Of a DNA stretch of 64,000 nt, positions 1 through 9,933 are shown piece after piece. The position numbers and the translations under genes are program-made. Origin of the DNA: Mallotus nudiflorus (Eukaryota; Streptophyta; Magnoliopsida; Malpighiales; Euphorbiaceae); assembly GCA_947683625.1 (NCBI GenBank), contig CANTUR010000044.1, forward strand, positions 2,542,001 through 2,606,000, in the 5' to 3' direction. The notes beneath the pieces are model-generated. The model saw nothing but the letters and a program-made list of their open reading frames with translations, was not told the DNA's origin and ran no database searches. Positions within the stretch are counted from its first letter, which is position 1; each line of letters starts with the position of its first letter.

Positions 1-1622
1 AGCACTAAACACATATTCTAGCTTTTTGAACTCAGAAAATATAAGTGAGATTGTTGAATCCATAATTTTTGCACATTTACGCCTGTTTGAACGTAAAATG
101 TTAACTTGTGAAAAATTTATGCGCAAATTGTTTAAAACTTGTAATCCAACTGCATATTTCCAATCCTAAAGACATATTCCTACATTTAAAAATCTTAAAT
201 CTACCTGATTTAATTGAATTCACAATTTGTGCACATTTGCGCATGTTTGAACGCAAAACGTGAATTCGTGCAAATTTGTGTGCAGAAGGTTTTAGACAAG
301 ATATCTACTGTTTCAATCACATATGAACAGCACTAATTACATATTCTATCTTTTTAAACTCAAAAATATAAATGAGATTGTTGAATGCACAATTTTTGCA
401 CATTTGCACCTATCGGAACGCAAAATGTTAACTCGTGTAAAATTTATGCACAAATTGTTTCAAATATGTAATCCAATGTTCCAACTGCATATTTTCAATC
501 CCAATGACATATTCCAGCATTTGAAACTCATAAATCTACTTTATCTAATTGAATGCACAATTTGGGCCCATTTGTGCATGTTTGAACGCAAAACGTGAAC
601 TCGTGCAAATTTGTGCGCAAATGGTTTTAACGAGCCATCCAATGTTCCAATCGCATATTAACATCACTAAACACATATTCTAGCTTTTTGAACTCAGAAA
701 ATATAAGTGAGATTGTTGAATCCATAATTTTTGCACATTTTCGCCTGTTTGAACGTAAAATGTTAACTTGTGAAAAATTTATGTGCAAATTGTTTAAAAC
801 TTGTAATCCAACTACATATTTCCAATCCTAAAGACATATTCCTGAATTTAAAAATCTTAAATCTACCTGATTTAATTGAATTCACAATTTGTGCACATTT
901 GCGCATGTTTGAACACAAAAGGTGAACTCGTGCAAATTTGTGCGCAAAAGGTTTCAGACAAGATATCTACTGTTTCAATCACATATGCACAGCACTAATT
1001 ACATATTCTATCGTTTTAAACTCAAAAATATAAATGAGACTGTTGAATGCATAATTTTTGCACATTTGCGCCTGTCGGAATGCAAAATGTTAACTCGTGT
1101 AAAATTTATGCACAAATTGTTTCAAATATGTAATCCAATGTTCCAACTGCATATTTTCAATCCCAATGACATATTCCAGCATTTGAAACTCATAAATCTA
1201 CTTTATCTAATTGAATGCACAATTTGGGCGCATTTGTGCATGTTTGAACGCAAAACGTGAACTCGTGCAAATTTCTGTGCAAATGGTTTTAATGAGCCAT
1301 CCAATGTTCCAATCGCATATTAACAGCACTAAACACATATTCTAGCTTTTTGAACTCAGAAAATATAAGTGAGATTGTTGAATCCATAATTTTTGCACAT
1401 TTACGCCTGTTTGAACGTAAAATGTTAACTCGTGAAAAATTTATGCGCAAATTGTTTAAAACTTGTAATCCAACTACATATTTCCAATCCTAAAGACATA
1501 TTCCTGCATTTGAAAATCTTAAATCTACCTGATTTAATTGAATTCACAATTTGTGCACATTTGCGCATGTTTGAACGCAAAACGTGAACTCGTGCAAATT
1601 TGTGCGCAAAAGGTTTTAGACA

Positions 1623-1627
1623 AGATA
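1623..1627. other. Left target-site duplication of solo LTR 1
   Basis: The 5-mer agata directly precedes the TG of the LTR. Its partner at 2452-2456 reads atata, one mismatch. Confidence 0.7.
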
Positions 1628-1863
1628 TGATGTGAATCCAAGTTCAAAGCCTAAAGAGATCCAAGATCCATTAATGGTACAAGAAGGCCCAATCATAAGG
1701 TCCAAGTCCAAGAAGCTTCAAGAAGCCATATTGGGTTTAATTAAGGACATTTGGAAAGCCCAAGAATTTCAGCCCAATAAGGCATCCATGGAGGCCCAAG
1801 GAATAATATTTAACTTGTTTTTGTGTTAATAACAATTAGGGTTACATGTAGCCACCATATACA

Positions 1864-1977
1864 AGTTAATAGGGTAATTAATACTAAGTAATGGCTATTA
1901 TTATGGGTAGTGGTTACTAAAGTTAATGGGGTAATCAATAATAAGTAATGGCTATTAATGTGGTTAATGGTTATTAA
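1864..1977 (+). repeat. Tandem 57-bp duplication in U3 of solo LTR 1
   Basis: Two adjacent 57-bp copies (1864-1920 and 1921-1977) align without gaps at 49 of 57 positions. Both begin agttaat and contain agtaatggctatta. They end about 70 bp before the TATA box, the usual place for enhancer-like repeats in LTR U3 regions. A regulatory role is inferred from position only. Confidence 0.8.
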
Positions 1978-2048
1978 GGCCATTTAAGAGTAAAAGTAAT
2001 CCTATGTGTGTGAGTCTATTTTAGTAGTGTGAGCATGGACTTGTACTC

Positions 2049-2056
2049 TATATAAA
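2049..2056 (+). promoter_or_regulatory. TATA box of solo LTR 1
   Basis: TATATAAA lies 421 bp into the LTR, in the context tctatataaacaag. Transcription would be expected to start roughly 25-35 bp downstream, dividing the LTR into about 450 bp of U3 and 370 bp of R-U5. Confidence 0.65.
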
Positions 2057-2451
2057 CAAGTCCTTTGCTTTCTTTTGTAGGATGAATGAATTTGATATAT
2101 GAATTATAACTTTGTTTGAGTTTTATTGTGAGGAATTTTGTCTTTAATTTCTTGCATAAACTTTGTGACTTATCAAGCTTTATTCTAGCTTGTGGTGTCA
2201 AAATCTAAATCTTTGTTTTCTTTTTATTTATCAAACTTTCTTGTTTGTGGCATAAGAGGAAATTCAAAGTCTATCTTAGTATCTTTATCCTTGTTGGTAA
2301 AGGGGTTAAGTAGCATCTATCTTCTTACTTCAATCTTTGAACGATCCAAATTTGTGGATTAAATTGGTAATTTCTGGTTTTCTTCTAATTCAACTTATCA
2401 TAGTATTCTTGCTATTGAGGAGTTAATTGATGAAACCTACAATTCCCATCA

Positions 2452-2456
2452 ATATA
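2452..2456. other. Right target-site duplication of solo LTR 1
   Basis: The 5-mer atata directly follows the terminal CA and is followed by tctactg, the normal start of a j monomer. Confidence 0.7.
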
Positions 2457-4239
2457 TCTACTGTTTCAATCACATATGCACAGCACTAATTACATATTCT
2501 ATCTTTTTAAACTCAAAAATATAAATGAGACTGTTGAATGCATAATTTTTGCACATTTGCGCCTGTCGGAACGCAAAATGTTAACTCTTGCAAAATTTAT
2601 GCACAAATTGTTTCAAATATGTAATCCAATGTTCCAACTGCATATTTTCAATCCCAATGACATATTCCAGCATTTGAAACTCATAAATCTACTTTATCTA
2701 ATTGAATGCACAATTTGGGTGCATTTGTGAATGTTTGAACGCAAAACGTGAACTCGTGCAAATTTGTGCGCAAATGGTTTTAACGAGCCATCCAATGTTC
2801 CAATCGCATATTAACAGCCCTAAACACATATTCTAGCTTTTTGAACTCAAAAAATATAAGTGAGATTGTTGAATCCATAATTTTTGCACATTTACGCCTG
2901 TTTGAACGTAAAATGTTAACTCGTGAAAAATTTATGCGAAAATTGTTTAAAACTTGTAATCCAACTACATATTTCCAATCCTAAAGACATATTCCTGCAT
3001 TTAAAAATCTTAAATCTACCTGATTTAATTGAATTCACAATTTGTGCACATTTGCGCATGTTTGAACGCAAAACGTGAACTCGTGCAAATTTGTGCGCAA
3101 AAGGTTTTAGACAAGATATCTACTGTTTCAATCACATATGCATAGCACTAATTACATATTCTATCTTTTTACACTCAAAAATATAAATGAGACTGTTGAA
3201 TGCATAATTTTTGCACATTTGCGCCTGTCGGAATGCAAAATGTTAACTCGTGTAAAATTTATACACAAATTGTTTCAAATATGTAATCCAATGTTCCAAC
3301 TGCATATTTTCAATCCCAATGACATATTCCAGCATTTGAAACTCATAAATCTACTTTATCTAATTGAATGCACAATTTGGGCCCATTTGTGCATGTTTGA
3401 ACGCAAAACGTGAACTCGTGCAAATTTGTGCGCAAATGGTTTTAACGAGCCATCCAATGTTCCAATCGCATATTAACAGCACTAAACACATATTCTAGCT
3501 ATTTGAACTTAGAAAATATAAGTGAGATTGTTGAATCCATAATTTTTGCACATTTACGCCTGTTTGAACGTAAAATTTTAACTCGTGAAAAATTTATGCG
3601 CAAATTGTTTAAAACTTGTAATCCAACTACATATTTCCAATCCTAAAGACATATTCCTGCATTTAAAAATCTTAAATCTACTGGATTTAATTGAATTCAC
3701 AATTTGTGCACATTTGCGCATGTTTGAACGCAAAACGTGAACTCGTGCAAATTTGTGCGCAAAAGGTTTTAGACAAGATATCTACTGTTTCAATCACATA
3801 TGCACAACACTAAATACATATTCTAGCTTTTTAATCTCAAAAATATAAATGAGACTATTGAATGCACAATTTTTGCACATTTGCACTTGTCGGAACGGTA
3901 AATGTTAACTCGTGTAAAATTTATGCACAAATTGTTTCAAACATGTAATCCAATGTTCCATCTGCATATTTTCAATCCCAATGACATATTCCAGCATTTA
4001 AAATTCATAAATCTACTTTATCTAATTGAATGCACAATTTGGGCGCATTTGTGCATGTTTGAACGGAAAACATGAACTCGTGCAAAATTTGTGCGTAAAT
4101 GCAATGTTCCAATCATATAAAATTGTGGAATGCACAATTTTTTGCACATTTCCGCCTCTTTGAACTCAAAGAGTTGACTCATGAAAATTTTTTGCACAAA
4201 TTGTTTCAAACATGTAATCTAATGTTCCAACTACATATT

Positions 4240-4255
4240 TTCAAAATGTGAAAGC
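4240..4255. repeat. Hybrid junction k/e
   Basis: Monomer k sequence ending in catattttcaa continues directly with aatgtgaaagcaaaatg, the B half of monomer e. About 250 bp of expected k/e sequence is missing at the join. The next monomer is f, as expected after e. Confidence 0.75.
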
Positions 4256-4550
4256 AAAATGTGAACTCGTGCAAATTTATGCGCAAATTGTTTTAGACAA
4301 GATATCCAATATTCCAATCACATATTCACAGCACTAATCACATATTTGAGCATTCTGAACTAATTAATGTAAATGAGAATTTGAAATGCACAATTTTTGC
4401 ACATTTGCTCCTCTTTGAATGCAAAATGTTAACTCATGCACAATTTATGCACAAATTGTTTAAACCATGTAATCCAATGTTCCAACTACATATTTTCAAT
4501 CCTAAAGACATATTCCAGCTTTTAAAACTCATAAATCTACAAAGGTGAAC

Positions 4551-4640
4551 TTGAATGCACAATTTGTGCACATTTCTCGCATGTTTGAACGCAAAGGTGA
4601 ACTTGTGCAAATTTGTGCAAAAGGTGAACTTGTGCAAATG
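4551..4640. repeat. Scrambled f monomer with 27-bp tandem duplication
   Basis: The f-specific string aaaggtgaactt normally occurs once per f monomer. Here it starts at 4551, 4593 and 4620. The copies at 4593 and 4620 are a 27-bp tandem duplication with at least 20 identical bases. The copy at 4551 replaces the usual ttgatttaat between the halves, so it is a misplaced fragment. Confidence 0.7.
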
Positions 4641-6299
4641 TTTTTGGACAAGATATCCAATGTTCCAATCGCATATTCATTGCACTAATCACATATTCTA
4701 GCTTTTTGAACTCATTAATATAAATGAGATTGTTGAACGCAAAATGTTAAATCGTAAAAAGTTTATGCACAAATTGTTTAAAACATGTAATCCAATGTTC
4801 CAACCACATTTTCCCAATCCTAAAGGCATATTCCAGCATTTAAAACTCATAAATCCACTTGATTTAATTGAATGCATAATTTGTGCACATTTGCGCATGT
4901 TTGAACGCAAAACGCGAAGTCGTGCAAATTTGTGCGCAAATGGTTTTAGACAAGATATCCAATGTTTCAATCACATATGCACAGTACTAATCATATATTC
5001 ATGCATTTTAGACTCATTAATATAAATGAGATTGTTGAATGCACAATTTTTGCACATTTGCAACTCTTTGAACGCTAAATGTTAACTCGTGCAAAATATA
5101 TGCACCAATTGTTTAAACCATGTAATCCAAAGTTCAAAGTTCATATTTTCAATCCTAAAGAAATTTTCTAGCCTTTGAAACTCGTCACTCTACTTGATTT
5201 AATTCAATGCACAATTTGTGCACATTTGTGCATGTTCGAACGCAAAATGTGAACTCATGCAAATTTGTGCGTAAATGGTTTTAACGAGTCATCCAATGTT
5301 CCAATTACATATTAACAGCACTAAACACATATTCTAGCTTTTTGAACTCAGAAAATATAAGTGAGATTGTTGAATCCACAATTTTTGCACATTTGCACCT
5401 GTTTGAACGTAAAATGTTAACTCATGAAAAATTTATGTGCAAATTGTTTAAAACTCATAATCCAACTACATATTTCCAATCCTAAAGACATATTCCTGCA
5501 TTTAAAAATCTTAAATCTACCTGATTTAATTGAATTCACAATTTGTGCACATTTGCGCATGTTTGAACGCAAAACGTGAATTCATGCAAATTTGTGCGCA
5601 AAAGGTTTTAGACAAGATAGCTACTATTTCAATCACATATGCACAGCACTAATTACATATTCTATCTTTTTAAACTCAAAAATATAAATGAGACTGTTGA
5701 ATGCACAATTTTTGCACATTTGCGCCTGTCGGAACGCAAAATGTTAACTCGTGTAAAATTTATGCACAAATTGTTTCAAATATGTAATCCAATGTTCCAA
5801 CTGCATATTTTCAATCCCAATGACATATTCCAGCATTTAAAACTCATAAATCTACTTTATCAAATTGAATGCACAATTTGGTTGCATTTGTGCATGTTTG
5901 AACGAAAAACGTGAACTCGTACAAAATTTCTGTGCAAATGCAATGTTCCAATCATATAAAATTGTGGAATGCACAATTATTGCACATTTCCGCCTCTTTG
6001 AACTCAAAGAGTTGACTCATGAAAATTTTTTGCATAAATTGTTTCAAACATGTAATCCAATGTTCCAACTGCATATTTTCAATCCTAAAGACATATTCCA
6101 GCTTTTGAAACTCGTAAATATACTTGATTTAATTGAATGCACAATTTGTGCTCATTTACGCATGTTTGAACGCAAAACGCTAACTCGTGCAAATTTATGC
6201 GCAAATGGTTTTAGACAAGATATCCAATGTTCCAATCACATATGCATAGCACTAATCATATATTCAAGCATTTTAAACTCATTAATATAAATGAGATTG

Positions 6300-6635
6300 A
6301 TGAATGCACAATTTTTGCACATTTGCGCCCCTCTTTGAACACAAAATAGTATCTCGGGCAAAATTTATACACAAATTGTTTAAACCGTGTAATACAAAGT
6401 TCCAACTACATATTTTGAATCCTAAAGACATATTCCAGCCTTTGAAACTCTTGAATCTACTTGATTTAATTCAATGCACAATTTGTACACATTTGCGCAT
6501 GTTTGAACGCAAAACGTGAACTCGTGCAAATTTGTGCGCAAATGGTTTTAACAAGTCGTCCAATGTTCTAATCAGATACTCACAGCAGTAAACACATCTT
6601 CTAGCTTTTAAAACTCAGAAATATAAGTGAGATTG
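6300..6635. repeat. Monomer type a (reference)
   Basis: Diagnostic A half: gcgcccctctttgaacac and aaatagtatctcg. The B half begins in tcaatgcacaatttgtac rather than ttgaatgcac and ends with ggttttaacaag. About 336 bp. Its marker fixes the HOR phase used here. Confidence 0.9.
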
Positions 6636-6952
6636 TTGAATGCATAATTTTTGCACATCTTTGAACGTAAAATGTTAACTTATGTTAAATTTTTGCACAA
6701 ATTGTTTAAAACATGTGATCCAATGTTCCAACTACATTTTCCCAATCCTAAGGACATATTCCAGCATTTAAAACTCTTAAATCTACTTGATTAAATTGAA
6801 TTCACAATTTGTGCATGGTTGAACGCAAAATGTGAACTCGTGTAAATTTGTGCGCAAATGGTTTTAGATAAGATATCCACTGATCCAATTACATATGTAC
6901 AGAACTAATCACATATTCTAGCCTTTTAAACTTAAAAATATAAGTGAGATTG
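6636..6952. repeat. Monomer type b (reference)
   Basis: Short type of about 317 bp. Both halves have lost bases around the tgcgc segment (A half reads gcacatgtttgaacg in most copies, B half gtgcatgtttgaacg). Diagnostic strings are acatgtgatccaatg, cctaaggacatattcc and cttgattaaattgaattc. Confidence 0.9.
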
Positions 6953-7272
6953 TTGAACGCACATTTGTGCCTGTTTGAACGCAAAATGTTAACTCGTGAA
7001 AAATTTAAGCACAAATTGTTTCAAATATGTAATCCAATGTTCTAACTACATATTTTAAATCCCAATGACATATTCCGGCATTTAAAACTCGTAAATCTAC
7101 TTGATCTAATTGAATGCACAATCTGTGCTCATTTGCACATGTTTGAACAAAAAACGTGAACTCGTACAAATTTGGGCGCAAATGGTTTTTAGATATGCAA
7201 TGTTCCATTCACATATTCATAGCACTAATCACATATTCATTCTTTTTAAACTCATTAATATAAATGAGATTG
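6953..7272. repeat. Monomer type c (reference)
   Basis: About 320 bp. The A half begins ttgaacgcacatttgtgcc, lacking the usual acaatttttg. Other markers are aaatttaagcac, tgttctaactac and attccggcat. The B half ends ggtttttagatatgcaatg, missing the acaaga found in most types. Confidence 0.9.
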
Positions 7273-7612
7273 TTGAATGCACAATTTTTGCACATTTCCG
7301 CCTCTTTGAACTTAAAAAGTTAACCCGTGAACATTTTCGCACAAATTCTTTCGAACATGTAATCCAATGCTCCAACCACATATTTTCAATCCTAAAGACA
7401 TATTCCAGCTTTTAAAACTCGTAAATATACTTGATTTAATTGAATGCATGATTTGTGCACATTTGCGCATGTTTGAACGCAAAACATGAACTCGTGCAAA
7501 TTTTTGCACAAATACTTTTAGACAAGATATCCAATGTTACGATGACATATTCATAGCACAAATCATATATATATATATATATATTAAAGTATTTTAATAT
7601 AAACGGGATTTT
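7273..7612. repeat. Monomer type d (reference)
   Basis: About 340 bp. Markers are gaactcaaaaagttaaccc, tttcgcacaaattctttcg, ccaatgctccaac and tgcacgatttgtgc. Its 3' end carries the TA microsatellite that precedes e. Confidence 0.9.
7565..7584. repeat. TA microsatellite before e, C1
   Basis: Uninterrupted (AT)10, 20 bp, between aatc and taaagtatttta. Confidence 0.95.
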
Positions 7613-7934
7613 TTAATGCATATTTGCTCCTCTTTGAACGCAAAATGTTAACTCGTGCAAAATTTATTCACAAATTGTTCAAAACATGTAATCCAATGTT
7701 CCAACTACATATTCTCAATCCTAAAGGCATATTCCATCCTTTAAAACTTGTAAATCTACTTTATTTAATTGAATGCACAATTTGTGCACATTTGCACAAG
7801 TTTGAAAGCAAAATGTGAACTCGTGCAAATTTGTGTGCAAATTGTTTTAGACAAGATATCCAATATTCCAATCACATATTCACAGCACTAATCACATATT
7901 CGAGCATTCTAAAATAATTAATGTAAATGAGATT
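7613..7934. repeat. Monomer type e (reference)
   Basis: About 322 bp. The A half begins aatgcatatttgctcctc and lacks the usual caatttttgcaca. Other markers are attgttcaaaacatg, ggcatattccatccttt and gtttgaaagcaaaatgtg. A variable TA run always lies just upstream. Confidence 0.9.
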
Positions 7935-8271
7935 TTGAAATGCATAATTTTTGCACATTTGCTCCTCTTTGAACGCAAAATGTTAACTTGTGCAAAATTT
8001 ATGCACAAATTGTTTAAACCATGTAATCCAATGTTCCAGCTACATATTTTCAATCCTAAAGACATATTCCAGCTTTTAAAACTCATAAATCTACTTGATT
8101 TAATTGAATGCACAATTTGTGCACATTTTGCGCATATTTGAACGCAAAAGGTGAACTTATGCAAAATTGTGCGCAAATGGTTTTGGACAAGATATCCAAT
8201 GTTCCAATCGCATATTCATAGCACTAATCACATATTCTAGCTTTTTGAACTCAATAATATAAATGAGATTG
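7935..8271. repeat. Monomer type f (reference)
   Basis: About 337 bp. Preceded by gcattctgaactaattaatg (slightly varied in C1). Markers are gattttgaaatgc, cacattttgcgca (one extra T in most copies), aaaggtgaactt and ggttttggacaag. Confidence 0.9.
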
Positions 8272-8606
8272 TTGAATGCATAATTTTTGCACATTTGCGC
8301 CTGTTTGAATGCAAAATGTTAACTCGTAAAAAGTTTATGCACAAATTGTTTAAAACATGTAATCCAATGTTCCAACCACATTTTCCCAATCCTAAAGGCA
8401 TATTCCAGCATTTAAAACTCATAAATCTACTTGATTTAATTGAATGCACAATTTGTGCACATTTGCGCATGTTTGAACGCAGAACGCGAAGTCGTGCGAA
8501 TTTGTGTGCAAATGGTTTTAGACAAGATATCCAATGTTCCAATCACATATGCATAGTACTAATCATATATTCATGCATTTTACACTCATTAATATAAATG
8601 AGATTG
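8272..8606. repeat. Monomer type g (reference)
   Basis: About 335 bp. Markers are aactcgtaaaaagtttatg, ccacattttcccaatcc and cgcgaagtcgtgc (gaacgc context). Confidence 0.9.
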
Positions 8607-8940
8607 TTGAATGCACAATTTTTGCACATTTGTAACTCTTTGAACGCAAAATGTTAACTCGTGCAAAATTTATGCACAAATTGTTTAAACCATGTAATCC
8701 AAAGTTCAAAGTTCATATTTTCAATCCTAAAGAAATATTCCATCCTTTGAAACTCGTCACTCTATTGATTTAATTCAATGCACAATTTGTGCACATTTGT
8801 GCATGTTCGAACACAAAACGTGAACTCGTGCAAATTTGTGCGCAAATGGTTTTAACGAGCCATCCAATGTTCCAATCACATATTAACAGCACTAAACACA
8901 TATTCTAGCTTTTTGAACTCATAAAATATAAGTGAGGTTA
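8607..8940. repeat. Monomer type h (reference)
   Basis: About 334 bp. Preceded by gcatagtactaatcatat. Markers are aactctttgaacgc, ccaaagttcaaagttcat, taaagaaatattcc and cgtcactcta. This copy has lost one base in cactctattgattt. Confidence 0.9.
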
Positions 8941-9275
8941 TTGAATCCACAATGTTTGCACATTTGCGCCTATTTGAACGTAAAATGTTAACTCGTGAAA
9001 AATTAATGCGCAAGTTGTTTAAAACTTGTAATCCAATGTTCCAGCTACATATTTCCAATCCTAAAGACATATTCCTCCATTTAAAAATCATAAATCTACC
9101 TGATTTAATTGAATTCACAATTTGTGCACATTTGCGCATGTTTGAACGTAAAAAGTGAACTCGTGCAAATTTGTGCGCAAAAGGTTTTAGACAAGATATC
9201 TATTGTTTCAATCACATATGCACAGCACTAATTACATATTTTATCTTTTTAAACTCAAAAATATAAATGAGAACG
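8941..9275. repeat. Monomer type i (reference)
   Basis: About 335 bp. Markers are aatataagtgag upstream, ttgaatccacaat, cctaaagacatattcct and ttgaattcacaatttgtg. This copy carries the full segment ccaatgttccagctac; copies elsewhere lack 8 bp here. Confidence 0.9.
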
Positions 9276-9594
9276 TTGAATGCACAATTTTTTCACATTT
9301 GCACCTGTCGGAACTCAAAATGTTAACTCGTGTAAAATTTATGCACAAATTATTTCAAATATGTAATCCAATGTTCCAACTGCATATTTTCAATCCCAAT
9401 GACATATTCCAGCATTTAAAACTCATAAATCTACTTTATCTAATTGAATACACAATTTGGGCGCATTTGTGCATGTTTGAATGGATAACGTGAACTCGTG
9501 CAAAATTTGTGCGCAAATGCAATGTTCCAATCATATATTCACAGCACTAATCGCATATTAATGCTTTTTAAACTCATTAATATAAATGAGATTG
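9276..9594. repeat. Monomer type j (reference)
   Basis: The boundary to k falls near 9595. Markers are cagcactaattacatattt upstream, cctgtcggaac, caaatatgtaatcc, aatcccaatgacatattcc and cacaatttgggcgc. Confidence 0.9.
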
Positions 9595-9929
9595 TGGAAC
9601 GCACAATTTTTGCACATTTTCGCCTCTTTGAACTCAAACAGTTGACTTGTGAAAATTTTTTGAACAAATTGTTTCAAACATGTAATCCAATGTTCCGACT
9701 GCATATTTTCAATCCTAAAGATATATTCCAGCTTTTGAAACTCGTAAATATACTTGATTTAATTGAATGCACAATTTGTGCTCATTTGCGCATGTTTGAA
9801 CGGAAAATACTAACTCGTGCAAATTTGTGCGAAAATGGTTTTAGACGAGATATCCAATGTTCCAATCACATATTCACAGCACTAATCATATATTCAAGCA
9901 TTTTAAACTCATTAATATAAATGAGATTA
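9595..9929. repeat. Monomer type k (reference)
   Basis: Markers are gattgtggaacgcac, tcaaacagttgac (tcaaagagttgac in most copies), aaattttttg and gtgctcatttgcgc. It is followed by tattcaagcattttaaactc, which leads into the next a. Confidence 0.9.
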
Positions 9930-9933
9930 ATGA

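Larger units (their letters stand above)
1628..2451 (+). mobile_element. Solo LTR 1 of an LTR retrotransposon
   Basis: This 824-bp segment unrelated to the satellite starts TGATGTGAATCC and ends CCCATCA, giving the TG...CA ends and a 5-bp inverted terminal repeat (TGATG/CATCA) typical of LTRs. The satellite stops at acaagata and resumes at tctactg, exactly the continuation expected at an i-to-j junction. The flanking 5-mers are agata (left) and atata (right), a target-site duplication with one mismatch. A TATA box at 2049-2056 gives the plus orientation. There is no internal region, primer-binding site or second LTR, so this is a solo LTR left by LTR-LTR recombination. Superfamily (Copia or Gypsy) cannot be told. 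Short ORFs inside it are not genes. Confidence 0.88.
1..4110. repeat. Dimeric i-j satellite subarray (about 662-bp period)
   Basis: Only two monomer types alternate here: i (aactcagaaaatataagtg, ttgaatccataat) and j (cagcactaattacatattc, cctgtcggaa). The i starts lie near 1, 657, 1319, 2813 and 3475; the j starts near 323, 985, 2476, 3138 and 3800. One i plus one j is about 662 bp. The array runs off the left edge of the window. All i copies here lack 8 bp in the segment aatccaatgttccaacta (they read aatccaacta). The order i-j is the same as in the 11-mer, so the dimer probably arose by local amplification of two neighbouring HOR monomers, or is an older arrangement. Confidence 0.9.
4111..6303. 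repeat. Rearranged transition between dimeric array and 11-mer HOR
   Basis: Monomers in order: truncated k, jump into the B half of e, scrambled f, g, h, i, j, truncated k, then the first a at 6304. Both k copies (near 4116 and 5951) carry the same deletion, reading catataaaattgtgg where other k copies have about 52 more bases. Monomers b, c, d and most of e are missing. The g copy near 4735 also lacks part of its A half. This is the most irregular satellite stretch in the window. Confidence 0.85.
6304..9933. repeat. HOR copy C1, complete 11-mer (reference copy)
   Basis: Period 3630 bp, monomers a-b-c-d-e-f-g-h-i-j-k. Half-A starts are near 6300, 6636, 6953, 7273, 7613, 7935, 8272, 8607, 8941, 9276 and 9595. 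The monomer lengths are 336, 317, 320, 340, 322, 337, 335, 334, 335, 335 and 319 bp, summing to the period. The i monomer is the full-length allele, unlike the i copies on either side. Confidence 0.93.

Noticed and set aside
1632..1829. 65-codon plus-strand ORF at the start of solo LTR 1
   Set aside because: Lies in LTR U3, upstream of the TATA box. LTRs rarely code for protein and no similarity is recognisable.
2016..2201. 61-codon minus-strand ORF across the LTR 1 TATA box
   Set aside because: Antisense to the LTR promoter, with no recognisable protein.
5639..5914. 91-codon ORF of monomer j, present in many copies with little change
   Set aside because: Conservation follows the DNA repeat. 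Changes fall equally at all codon positions, both strands carry ORFs, and half B has a built-in TGA (cgtgaactcg).
7892..8176. Recurring minus-strand ORFs of about 90-100 codons in f and g monomers
   Set aside because: Antisense readings of the same satellite; no conserved protein features and frequent breaks by small deletions.
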